Under the pieces are notes generated by a model. That model was not told the DNA's origin, searched no databases, and was given only the letters and a program-made list of their open reading frames with translations. Below, piece by piece: positions 52,973 to 60,609 of a DNA stretch of 64,000 bases (position 1 is its first letter; every line of letters begins with the position of its first letter). A program made the translations under genes and the position numbers. The stretch comes from JBGSKV01 sp041740975 (GTDB lineage Bacteria > Bdellovibrionota_B > Oligoflexia > Oligoflexales > JALZUQ01). The stretch is taken from NCBI GenBank assembly GCA_041740975.1, contig JBGSKV010000017.1:22999-86998 (forward strand), written 5' to 3'.

Positions 52973-53899
52973 ATGACCTATCCTCAAAAAACTTATGAAC
53001 TGGCTATTCACGTGAACGGCGCTCCGCATCGCAACATTGCCTTGATTAAGGAAGCCGTAAAAAATGAGCTTCAAAATCTCAAGATTGATTCTTTTGTCGA
53101 AGGGATCATCGATGGTTTAGATATTGATGTGGACCATGAAGCTGGACCACTTGAACTCGACTTACCGGATGATAGCCCGATCATTATTTATAAATACGAC
53201 AAAGAGTCTTTGCGCGAAGTTGAGCGTAAGCTTAAAGATGTGTTTTCGAATACCATTCGCACCAAAGTCTCTAGCTTTCAAACGCAGAGCTGGCTTGACG
53301 GCTGGAAAGACAGTTTTAAGCCTTTTCAAACGCAAAAGTTTGTAGTCCGGCCGCCATGGGAACAGTCCCCACCCGAGACGAACCGCATCGATTTAATTGT
53401 GGAACCGGGCATGGCTTTTGGTACCGGCCAGCACGCGACGACGAAACTTTGTATTGAAGAGATTGAAACTATCGACCGTCAGACCATTGCTAAATCAAAA
53501 ATTTTGGACGTAGGTTGTGGAACTGGTATTTTGGCCATTGCCTTCGCCAAGCTCGGCGCTAAAGATATTATCGCGACAGATATTGATGACGATGCGATGT
53601 TAGCCACCAAACATAATCAAGAGCTAAACGGCTGCGTATTTGAGACATCCCTCGAAAGTATTCCACAGGGACCTTACGATATTATTGTCGGAAATATTTT
53701 GACAGTGATATTGAAGAGACTTATGCCTGAGCTCGTCGCGCACCTAAATGCAAATGGCATGTTGATTTTGTCCGGAGTATTAGTCGAAGAAGAATCTGAG
53801 CTCATTGACTTCTGTAAGCCCTTTGGGCTTTGCCTAAGTAAAGTTTCCCATCAAGACGACTGGACTTGTATCGTCTTAGAGAAAGTGAAAATGCAATGA
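52973..53899 (+). CDS. prmA: Ribosomal protein L11 methyltransferase
   Basis: 308 residues. N-terminal L11-binding domain, then an SAM-methyltransferase fold with PGMAFGTGQHATTKL, ILDVGCGTGILAIA (motif I), ATDIDDDAM (motif II) and IIVGNILTVILKRL (NIL motif, catalytic region). Trimethylates L11. Immediately follows the Smr gene and overlaps rsmE by the ATGA tetramer. Confidence 0.95.
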   Translation: MTYPQKTYELAIHVNGAPHRNIALIKEAVKNELQNLKIDSFVEGIIDGLDIDVDHEAGPLELDLPDDSPIIIYKYDKESLREVERKLKDVFSNTIRTKVSSFQTQSWLDGWKDSFKPFQTQKFVVRPPWEQSPPETNRIDLIVEPGMAFGTGQHATTKLCIEEIETIDRQTIAKSKILDVGCGTGILAIAFAKLGAKDIIATDIDDDAMLATKHNQELNGCVFETSLESIPQGPYDIIVGNILTVILKRLMPELVAHLNANGMLILSGVLVEEESELIDFCKPFGLCLSKVSHQDDWTCIVLEKVKMQ

Positions 53900-54642
53900 A
53901 GCATGCGTTTCGCTTTTGGGGCAAACTTATATCTACAGCTCCTGAAGTTGTATGGCAGCTTGACGCCGATGAAGTGAAACAGGTAGGCAAAGTTCTTCGG
54001 TGTAAGGTCGGTGACCTCATTGAGGTGCAGTCCTATGATGGTGTTTGGTCTCGTGCTCATATTACTACACTCGATGCTAGCCAATGTCTTGCCAAGAGCG
54101 ATGGAATACAGCGTCAACGATCCGCTCAACGATATCTGCGCATCATTTCTGGCATTTTGAAACCTTCCGATGTCGACGTTCTTTTGCCTTCACTAGTAGA
54201 GCTTGGTGTAGCGGAAATCCATTTGTTTTTATCAGATGGCAGTGCCAAGCATCGATTGACCCAGAAGCACCAGGAAAGGTGGATACGGATTCTACGATCT
54301 GCTAGTAAGCAATGTAAACGGGCTGGAGTTCCACTTCTTAAAGCCTACGAATCTTTGGATGGATTGCTTCAATCTGATTTCTATAGAAACGATCGAAGAT
54401 TTGTTCTTGATCCCAACAGCTCACTTGCGCTTCATGAAGTCATTCAAGAAACTGGCGAAAGTGCTGTGACGGTTGTCATTGGCAGTGAAGCTGGGCTTTC
54501 CGCCACAGAAACTTCTCAACTACATAAGCGCGACTTTAGCGGTATAAATTGTGGCCCATATATCCTAAGGGGACTCACTGCGGCGATTCTTGCGGGCAGT
54601 CTTGCTACCTACCATCCCATTGCCCATAAAACATTGTCATAA
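53896..54642 (+). CDS. rsmE: 16S rRNA (uracil1498-N3)-methyltransferase
   Basis: 248 residues from ATG 53896, which overlaps the prmA stop (ATGA). A PUA-like N-terminal domain (WQLDADEVKQVGKVLRCKVGD) is followed by the SPOUT knot domain with VTVVIGSEAGLSATETSQL and the SAM loop GPYILRGLTAAILAG. GSEAG replaces the more usual GPEGG. Methylates U1498 of 16S rRNA. Confidence 0.93.
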   Translation: MKHAFRFWGKLISTAPEVVWQLDADEVKQVGKVLRCKVGDLIEVQSYDGVWSRAHITTLDASQCLAKSDGIQRQRSAQRYLRIISGILKPSDVDVLLPSLVELGVAEIHLFLSDGSAKHRLTQKHQERWIRILRSASKQCKRAGVPLLKAYESLDGLLQSDFYRNDRRFVLDPNSSLALHEVIQETGESAVTVVIGSEAGLSATETSQLHKRDFSGINCGPYILRGLTAAILAGSLATYHPIAHKTLS

Positions 54643-54697
54643 TCCACCATACGATGCTAAAATAAGTACAGATGTTCATTTTTCATGGGAGAAAACA

Positions 54698-55144
54698 TTG
54701 GCTGGTCATGCAGGACGCCGACGCGGTCTCAAAGCACTCCTCGTAGAGCCTTACAAACAGATTAAAATCGGTTTGATCTTTCTATTTTTGAATTTCGCCT
54801 TTTCGAGTTTGATTGGTGGAGTTTTCGGTTATTACATTTATGACGTTTATACTTCACTCACTGAAACTTTTAAGTTAACGCATGGCGAAAGCGCCGATAC
54901 TTGGTCAAAAATCCAGGTGCCCATTTATATTGGAGCAGCACTTCTCGTTGTTTTCGTTATAAGTACGCTTTACGTTTCCATAAAATACACGCATCGCATC
55001 TATGGTCCGCTTGTTTCGGTTTATCGCTATTTGGATGATATCGCGGCAGGTAAAGACCCGGCGCCTCTTCAACTTCGTGACCGTGATCAGCTAAGCGAAC
55101 TTGCCGAGAGACTCAATGCGGCCGTAAAGAAGCTCAAATCTTAA
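54698..55144 (+). CDS. Small membrane protein with HAMP-like domain
   Basis: 148 residues from the TTG at 54698, chosen because GGGAG lies six bases before it; the ORF could start at 54590 inside rsmE. Two transmembrane helices (IGLIFLFLNFAFSSLIGGVFGYYIY and IYIGAALLVVFVISTLYVSIKY) are followed by a HAMP-like segment (RIYGPLVSVYRYLDDIAAGKDPAPLQLRDRDQLSELAERLNAAVKKLKS) that ends the protein, without a signalling output. Stand-alone HAMP proteins of this type occur in several bacterial groups. The function is unknown. Confidence 0.78.
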   Translation: MAGHAGRRRGLKALLVEPYKQIKIGLIFLFLNFAFSSLIGGVFGYYIYDVYTSLTETFKLTHGESADTWSKIQVPIYIGAALLVVFVISTLYVSIKYTHRIYGPLVSVYRYLDDIAAGKDPAPLQLRDRDQLSELAERLNAAVKKLKS

Positions 55145-55173
55145 CTCTTGAGCACCAAACACCTTTTAATTGA

Positions 55174-55202
55174 TTGACAAGCTAGTCTACGCTGCCTATA
55201 AC
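55174..55202 (+). promoter_or_regulatory. Promoter of initiator tRNA
   Basis: TTGACA at 55174-55179, 17-base spacer, TATAAC at 55197-55202, near consensus. Transcription would begin about 5 bases before the tRNA. Confidence 0.8.
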
Positions 55203-55213
55203 TGGGTCACTGA

Positions 55214-55290
55214 CGCGGGGTGGAGAAGCTTGGTATCTCGTCGGGCTCATAACCCGAAGACCGGGGGTTCAAATCCCTCCCCCGCTACCA
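55214..55290 (+). tRNA. Initiator tRNA-fMet (CAT)
   Basis: 77 nt beginning CGCGGGGTGGAG and ending CCCGCTACCA. Anticodon loop CTCATAA between GGG and CCC (the three G-C pairs of initiators). C1 faces U72, so the top pair of the acceptor is unpaired, which identifies an initiator. It has an unusually close and strong promoter. Confidence 0.96.
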
Positions 55291-55328
55291 ACTCATCAAG
55301 GCAGCGTTCCGCACCCATCCAATCCCTA

Positions 55329-56384
55329 TCACCTATCTATTTTTGGATTGAATTCATTATTTGAAAAGAACTTAATTTTGCCATCGGCAAGATGACCGAC
55401 CATTTTCGTAGAATCTTTTATAAAAACTCCACCAATTTTTCGGGCGCTTTTAATGGCAGTGAGATATTCATATTGTATTCCATCAACGGTAAAAATTTGT
55501 AGATCGAAATCATCACGATCAATGGCTCGAACAGGATCGACGTCGCGTTTAATAAATCCTGAAAATTCTAGAAAAATCCGAAAGCGTTCTTGATTGAGAT
55601 CAGTGAGATTCTTGAATCTGGTCGTGGAAAAATCTGGCTTTGTTGTACCTTTGGCCTCTTTGTCTTCATATAAGTAATACTTCCCGCCACTTGTTTCACC
55701 TACAAAATCGTATCGAGAAGGTGTGCTTCGAATAATAGGACCAACGTCCCCAATCTTTCCGGAAAAACGAATTACAAAATGACTTAGGACTCGTATTTTG
55801 AAGTAGGATACCGTTACCATCGCACGAGGTTCTAGGTCGGCAATGTCCTGACCACGCGCCTTTAGCCCTTTCGCTTCTAAGTAAGTCGAAAGTAATTCCA
55901 TTATTGCCTTTGGAGCTTCCTCAACTGGCCATCTCGATTGATTTAGGTTCTCTTCTACCGATTGAAAGCTATTGATTTTTGCTCCTGCAAAAACTGCATG
56001 GGCTGGTGTCAGGCTTTGCCAATCTTTAATTTCTATTTGACCATAAGTAAGGTCGCCCCCATAGTTCACTGTGATGTTGAGATCATCTGCCATAAGTTCG
56101 CTTGAAGCGATTTCGTATATAGTCTTGGAATCTTTGGTCTCAATAAGAATTGCAGTGAAAGTCTTGATACCCGGCCAGTACTTACCTGCAATATGACCCA
56201 AGCAGATGGCTACAATGTCGTGTTTCTCGACCGTATTCGCGCCACAAAATAATGGTTTAAATGAATGCGGCTCGGTCGATTTGTTTTCAAGTTCCGTCGT
56301 ATCACTGAGAGTAGACGTAGTTTTACAAGCCGAGACTAAACTCAGAACAAAAAACAAGGCCATCAACTTTGATTTATTTCTCAT
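55329..56384 (-). CDS. Putative lipoprotein, unknown function
   Basis: 351 residues. Signal with lipobox LVSAC (Cys at residue 20, CKTTSTLSD). GGGATCC precedes the ATG. Mature part is mixed beta/alpha with several beta-rich stretches (LNITVNYGGDLTYGQIEI, AMVTVSYFKIRVLSHFVIRFSG). No known domain. It begins with a CKTT motif like the lipoprotein at 192-1208, but the rest does not look alike. Confidence 0.72.
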   Translation of the reverse strand: MRNKSKLMALFFVLSLVSACKTTSTLSDTTELENKSTEPHSFKPLFCGANTVEKHDIVAICLGHIAGKYWPGIKTFTAILIETKDSKTIYEIASSELMADDLNITVNYGGDLTYGQIEIKDWQSLTPAHAVFAGAKINSFQSVEENLNQSRWPVEEAPKAIMELLSTYLEAKGLKARGQDIADLEPRAMVTVSYFKIRVLSHFVIRFSGKIGDVGPIIRSTPSRYDFVGETSGGKYYLYEDKEAKGTTKPDFSTTRFKNLTDLNQERFRIFLEFSGFIKRDVDPVRAIDRDDFDLQIFTVDGIQYEYLTAIKSARKIGGVFIKDSTKMVGHLADGKIKFFSNNEFNPKIDR

Positions 56385-56474
56385 AGGATCCCAAGATTTA
56401 CCGCCCAGAATAGACCCTTTGTTTTCGGAACAAGAGGCGAATGTCTTGAGGATTTTCGGAGAAAGATTAACTCA

Positions 56475-57680
56475 CTAGGATGTTTGAAGATTCTCGCTCA
56501 CTCGCTTCAGTTGCCGCTTAAGCATTTGGGCTGCCAAAGCATATCCACCATCGCCGCCGTCGACGAAATGAGTGTGATGATCCTGGTGAGAAAATACAAT
56601 ACAGGTCACAACAGCAGCCTTCGACTTGTGAAGTCCAAAACAAAGCCTTCCTTTTTTACTTTGTTCATTCAAATAATTGCCAATTTCTAATCCCTGCTGA
56701 TTATTTCCATCCAAAATCATGCGAAGGACGCCGTCAAATTTTCTAAAATCCGCATTTTCTATCAACTCCTGACGATACTTTCCCCATGGAATGGTCTGTT
56801 TCTTTTCGCCGGTTCGTATTAAATACATGCCAATAAAATTCAAAATCCACAGCTTCAGACATTTTAGAATCCAGGATGACTTTGAACCGCCATGTGATTT
56901 AATTTTTGCCTCACTACGTAAATCAGTTGGTTTTGCCGATAAACGCATGCGATCGACAGAAAGTGGGTGAAAGTCTTTTACTTCTCCGTAAATTTCTTCG
57001 ATCTTGGCGATGACTTCTCGATAAATCAATGTATGTTCTTGCGGATCTTTCACCGCACTCTGCACTAATAGCGCGAGTTGGTGACCATTTCGATTGGGAA
57101 CTTGCTTCCATCTGCATTCAAAACCGGAATAATCAGCAAAGGGTTCTAGTCCGTCCTGTATTTTGGCTTCATATTTTTTATGCATGACGGGATCTTTGAT
57201 AAGTTGCTCAGCTATCGACCAGCCATCGCCCGAAAATGCCGCCTGCGTCACAGAAGGTGACAATCGCCACTTCGCTACGCCACACCTTGCACTCTTAAGC
57301 GCAAGATCTTTCGCCGGGATCATACCGATGCGGAGTTCCAAATCGAACGATGCCAGGGCCATTGTTTGAGTGGCGATCAGGGCAGAAATCGCCCTCTCAC
57401 GCATAAATTCTGGAATAGCCAGAATAGCGCCGTCCCCTCCATAAACAAATGGAATGGGTATACCGCGATCGATATTAAGAATGGAAACGACAATGGAGCC
57501 ACCAATTGTATTTACATCTTTGTAGCAGCCGTTTTGGATTGCGAATGTGGAGTCCACGATATCCGTCACAATGATGTGCCAGTCTTCTGGTAATTGATGA
57601 TGGTTACTAGAATTCGTAACTTCTTCGAAAGACGAAAGAACGGGTAGGCTCTTATAGAAACTTTCAGTCGTTTTGGGCAC
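56475..57680 (-). CDS. DUF3095-family protein
   Basis: 401 residues, soluble. It matches DUF3095: VTDIVDSTFAIQNGCYKDVNTIGGSI (an adenylyl cyclase-like strand-loop with Asp), VYGGDGAILAIPE, DLELRIGMIPA, and FECRWKQVPNRNGH. The family has a nucleotide-cyclase-like fold of unproven activity. The conserved D-I-V-D-S-T and G-G-D-G motifs recall the metal-binding and signature loops of class III cyclases/GGDEF. Start is a GTG. Confidence 0.85.
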   Translation of the reverse strand: MPKTTESFYKSLPVLSSFEEVTNSSNHHQLPEDWHIIVTDIVDSTFAIQNGCYKDVNTIGGSIVVSILNIDRGIPIPFVYGGDGAILAIPEFMRERAISALIATQTMALASFDLELRIGMIPAKDLALKSARCGVAKWRLSPSVTQAAFSGDGWSIAEQLIKDPVMHKKYEAKIQDGLEPFADYSGFECRWKQVPNRNGHQLALLVQSAVKDPQEHTLIYREVIAKIEEIYGEVKDFHPLSVDRMRLSAKPTDLRSEAKIKSHGGSKSSWILKCLKLWILNFIGMYLIRTGEKKQTIPWGKYRQELIENADFRKFDGVLRMILDGNNQQGLEIGNYLNEQSKKGRLCFGLHKSKAAVVTCIVFSHQDHHTHFVDGGDGGYALAAQMLKRQLKRVSENLQTS

Positions 57681-57706
57681 AACTTCATCCGAGTAAAATT
57701 GGTAAT

Positions 57707-58702
57707 TTAATGAGTATAGACGGACGGCTCTAAAGTTCTAGACGAAATACTGGACGATCGAAATCCCCACTCCATCATTCCGGCCTGAGGGTAGACCTGA
57801 AGTTCGAATCCGGCCGCTGTTATACGTATTTGGACTGGGCTTCGTGGAGAGGCTTGTTGCGGAGTGATATATCCCGACGGATAGCCGATGCTTAACTTGG
57901 AACCTGGCATAATCGCCTCAATGGCACTCCGAATGTCTTGATGCCAGCGTCCCATCATAATTCTTTGATCGTCACTTCCGGCAAAAAGATCCAAATCTGA
58001 AGTTTCTATATTAGCGCGGCCATTCGGAACGCTTCCAAACATAATGAACTCGTAGTGAGGATCGCCACCTGCTGAAACGGCTTTATTTGCAGCCGTTTGG
58101 ATGATTCGAGCCACTTCGAAAACTTGTGCGGCGCTATACTGACACTGAGAACAGTTCGGCAAACGCGATCGAATCTCATCCATATAACTATCTAGAGCTG
58201 CTAGAGGTGTTATTCCTCGCATCTTCATCTGTGAAAAATGTTCTGCAGCGTCGGATGTATGGTGAATATAAGTCACCAAAGCCCGTTTAGGAGAGAGTAA
58301 GATTCGATCTCCACCACTCGAAATCGGATCCTTACTTGCCGAATCGTAGGCTTCCCGTACCTTGACATCTATTTTATCTCGCAAAGATATCGGCATGGAC
58401 ACCAAGAGAGGCAAAATATCATAGTCTAACGTGCCGTTTGCATCGCCATTTTTAATGTAATAGTCAAACAGCTCCATCCATGTAGCTTCATCAAAGACTG
58501 ACAGTTTAGCGATTCGGCTGGAGATATAGACATGTCTTGAACTTCCAAATGACGTTACACCGAGCTGCTCAGCGGCCTTCGTCAGAAATATATCGCCGCA
58601 TGGGTTCGCGCCAAGCGACGGCCGAACTTCGCGCGCGAGGCTAGAGGCGGCAAAAAGTGCCATTGAAAAGATCATGATTTGAAAAAAGTTTCGAGATCGC
58701 AT
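57707..58702 (-). CDS. Exported protein with nucleotidyltransferase motif
   Basis: About 331 residues from the ATG at 58700-58702, which gives a clean signal peptide (MRSRNFFQIMIFSMALFAASSLA); the longer frame would overlap dabB. Around residues 225-255 is a polymerase-beta-type signature, FGSVPNGRANIETSDLDLF (GS..G..-.SD-D), as in MNT/ANT enzymes. N-terminal ~200 residues are helical and unknown. Such domains are normally cytoplasmic, since they need NTP, so a periplasmic copy is odd. Last gene after dabB, same strand. Confidence 0.7.
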   Translation of the reverse strand: MRSRNFFQIMIFSMALFAASSLAREVRPSLGANPCGDIFLTKAAEQLGVTSFGSSRHVYISSRIAKLSVFDEATWMELFDYYIKNGDANGTLDYDILPLLVSMPISLRDKIDVKVREAYDSASKDPISSGGDRILLSPKRALVTYIHHTSDAAEHFSQMKMRGITPLAALDSYMDEIRSRLPNCSQCQYSAAQVFEVARIIQTAANKAVSAGGDPHYEFIMFGSVPNGRANIETSDLDLFAGSDDQRIMMGRWHQDIRSAIEAIMPGSKLSIGYPSGYITPQQASPRSPVQIRITAAGFELQVYPQAGMMEWGFRSSSISSRTLEPSVYTH

Positions 58703-58743
58703 AACCGGAATATAGCATGAAAGGCAGCAAATCCTACGGAAAC

Positions 58744-60609
58744 CTAAGCCAAGAAACGATTGGGGCCTAAACAAAGCATGGCATAAGTTCTAACTGCTAC
58801 AATTCCATTAAGAACAAATAAAACTCCAATGGGCAGAATCGGCAGCAGTGTGCCCGAAGTATGTGCATGGAGTAGCAGATCCTCACCGAGGAAAGTTGGA
58901 AACAATGGAAAACCGATGATGCCTAGTGTGCAAATCAGAAAATAAAAAGCATGGTTCGGTCTAATCTGAGCTAAACCCATAAAATTTCTTTTGCGCCCCA
59001 AAGACCAATAATTTGGAATTTTGGCAATAATGATGGAGCCAATGATCCAGCAAGGCAAAACACCCGAAAGAAAAATAAACCCATCCCAAAATAAATGGCT
59101 ATCTAAAAGAAAAATTGTCATACCACTGAAAAAAGAACTGATTCCAATCGAATTCCATACAAGCCAATAGCTATGTCTTTCCGAAAGCGCATAGCAGCCA
59201 CAAAATAAAGCCAATGCCATGCTAATAACTGACCAAATAGGTGAAAAGGGAAGTAAAAACAGACAACCCATGACGAGCAAAGAAAATAGCGCAGCACCAA
59301 ACCCCCAACGCCAGTGGTCACGAATGTTATACTTCGAATTTTTCTTTGCCCCGAAAATAATATTGGCAAATGTCGCTAGCGGACGCCAAAGAAAACGTCG
59401 TAAGCCAGCCTCTAAATACGCTTCATTCAACGAGAACACGTAAAGATTCGTCCGCAATTTATTCGGCAAAAGCCTTTCCATCGACCATTCGGAAACATTG
59501 ACGACCATGTTCGGGCGACTTTGGAATTGTAAGACTTGAACTACAGCTGATGGGGACACTAACAATTGATAGCTCCTTAGAAAAACATTGGCAGTCATAT
59601 GCACAAGTACCCATATTTTGAGGCCAAACCCCAAACCTATGAACATCAAACCCACCTGCGCAATGGATGCATAAGCGATTTGACCTTTTACGCTAGACTG
59701 GGTTCGTCCACACATCGTTGCCAATATGGCCGTAACTAAACCAACCGTCGTCACAAGTGCAATTGCCATTGCAGACTGGCGCCAAATCGCAAAAGTACGT
59801 ATTAGGAGAAATACTCCCGCATGTACCGCCAATCCCCCATAGAAAATGGCACTGGAAGGCGTAGGCCCCTCCATTGCTTTTGGCAACCAAAATGAAAAAG
59901 GAAACTGAGCCGATTTTCCCATAGCACTAAGAACAAATAGCACACTCAACAATCCTATGAGATGAGAATCAGATGGATGCACGGATGCGAGCACGAATTC
60001 CGGTGTCAAGTTGGCAAAAAAGATGCCCCCCTTGAATATGATATGACTTAGAAAAGCCCCCAAAAATAAACCAAGATCGGTCATTCTATAAACGGCAAAG
60101 GCATGCAGTGCATTGCGAACCGGCTGAACCCGGTCACGGTAAAAACCAATTAGCAAAAATGAAGAAACCCCAATCATTTCCCAAGCTGCAAAAAAAAGAT
60201 CCAAGGTTCCGGCAATAGATAGCAGATTCACGCCACCCAAGAATAAGAAAATAGCCGCAAAGAATCTGGAAAAGCCCTCCTCACGATGCAAATAGTGTCG
60301 CGAAAATTTGACGACGACCATCGAAATGAATGTACTCATGACAAGAAAGAAAAAGGAGCTAAGATCAAAAAATAACGTTATCGGAAACTGGTAGTGTTTC
60401 GATTCGTAAAGATATCCGAAATGTAGAGAAATATTCTCAAAATCATTGATCATCCAAGCAACGACAACTGAAAGCACAATGATGGCGGTAAAGATATTAG
60501 AAACTAACGCAATGAAAGAAACAGATTTCTCAGACCTACTTCCGAGGATCACAATGAATGCAACGGTGATCAAGGGTAAAAGCACCAGGAGACCCAGCAA
60601 TGCATTCAT
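58744..60609 (-). CDS. dabB: Inorganic-carbon transporter membrane subunit DabB
   Basis: 621 residues with about 14-16 transmembrane helices of the proton-conducting NADH-quinone oxidoreductase subunit L (NuoL/MrpA) family. Conserved parts: FLLIGFYRDR, the channel Lys/Glu helices (ANLTPEFVLA; SAMGKSAQFPFSFWLPKAMEGPTPSSAIFYGGL), HAGVFLLIR. Because it is translationally coupled to dabA (ATGA overlap) and is not part of a nuo or mrp operon, I assign the DabB role: proton coupling that drives CO2 to bicarbonate conversion. Longer than many DabB proteins. Confidence 0.9.
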   Translation of the reverse strand: MNALLGLLVLLPLITVAFIVILGSRSEKSVSFIALVSNIFTAIIVLSVVVAWMINDFENISLHFGYLYESKHYQFPITLFFDLSSFFFLVMSTFISMVVVKFSRHYLHREEGFSRFFAAIFLFLGGVNLLSIAGTLDLFFAAWEMIGVSSFLLIGFYRDRVQPVRNALHAFAVYRMTDLGLFLGAFLSHIIFKGGIFFANLTPEFVLASVHPSDSHLIGLLSVLFVLSAMGKSAQFPFSFWLPKAMEGPTPSSAIFYGGLAVHAGVFLLIRTFAIWRQSAMAIALVTTVGLVTAILATMCGRTQSSVKGQIAYASIAQVGLMFIGLGFGLKIWVLVHMTANVFLRSYQLLVSPSAVVQVLQFQSRPNMVVNVSEWSMERLLPNKLRTNLYVFSLNEAYLEAGLRRFLWRPLATFANIIFGAKKNSKYNIRDHWRWGFGAALFSLLVMGCLFLLPFSPIWSVISMALALFCGCYALSERHSYWLVWNSIGISSFFSGMTIFLLDSHLFWDGFIFLSGVLPCWIIGSIIIAKIPNYWSLGRKRNFMGLAQIRPNHAFYFLICTLGIIGFPLFPTFLGEDLLLHAHTSGTLLPILPIGVLFVLNGIVAVRTYAMLCLGPNRFLA

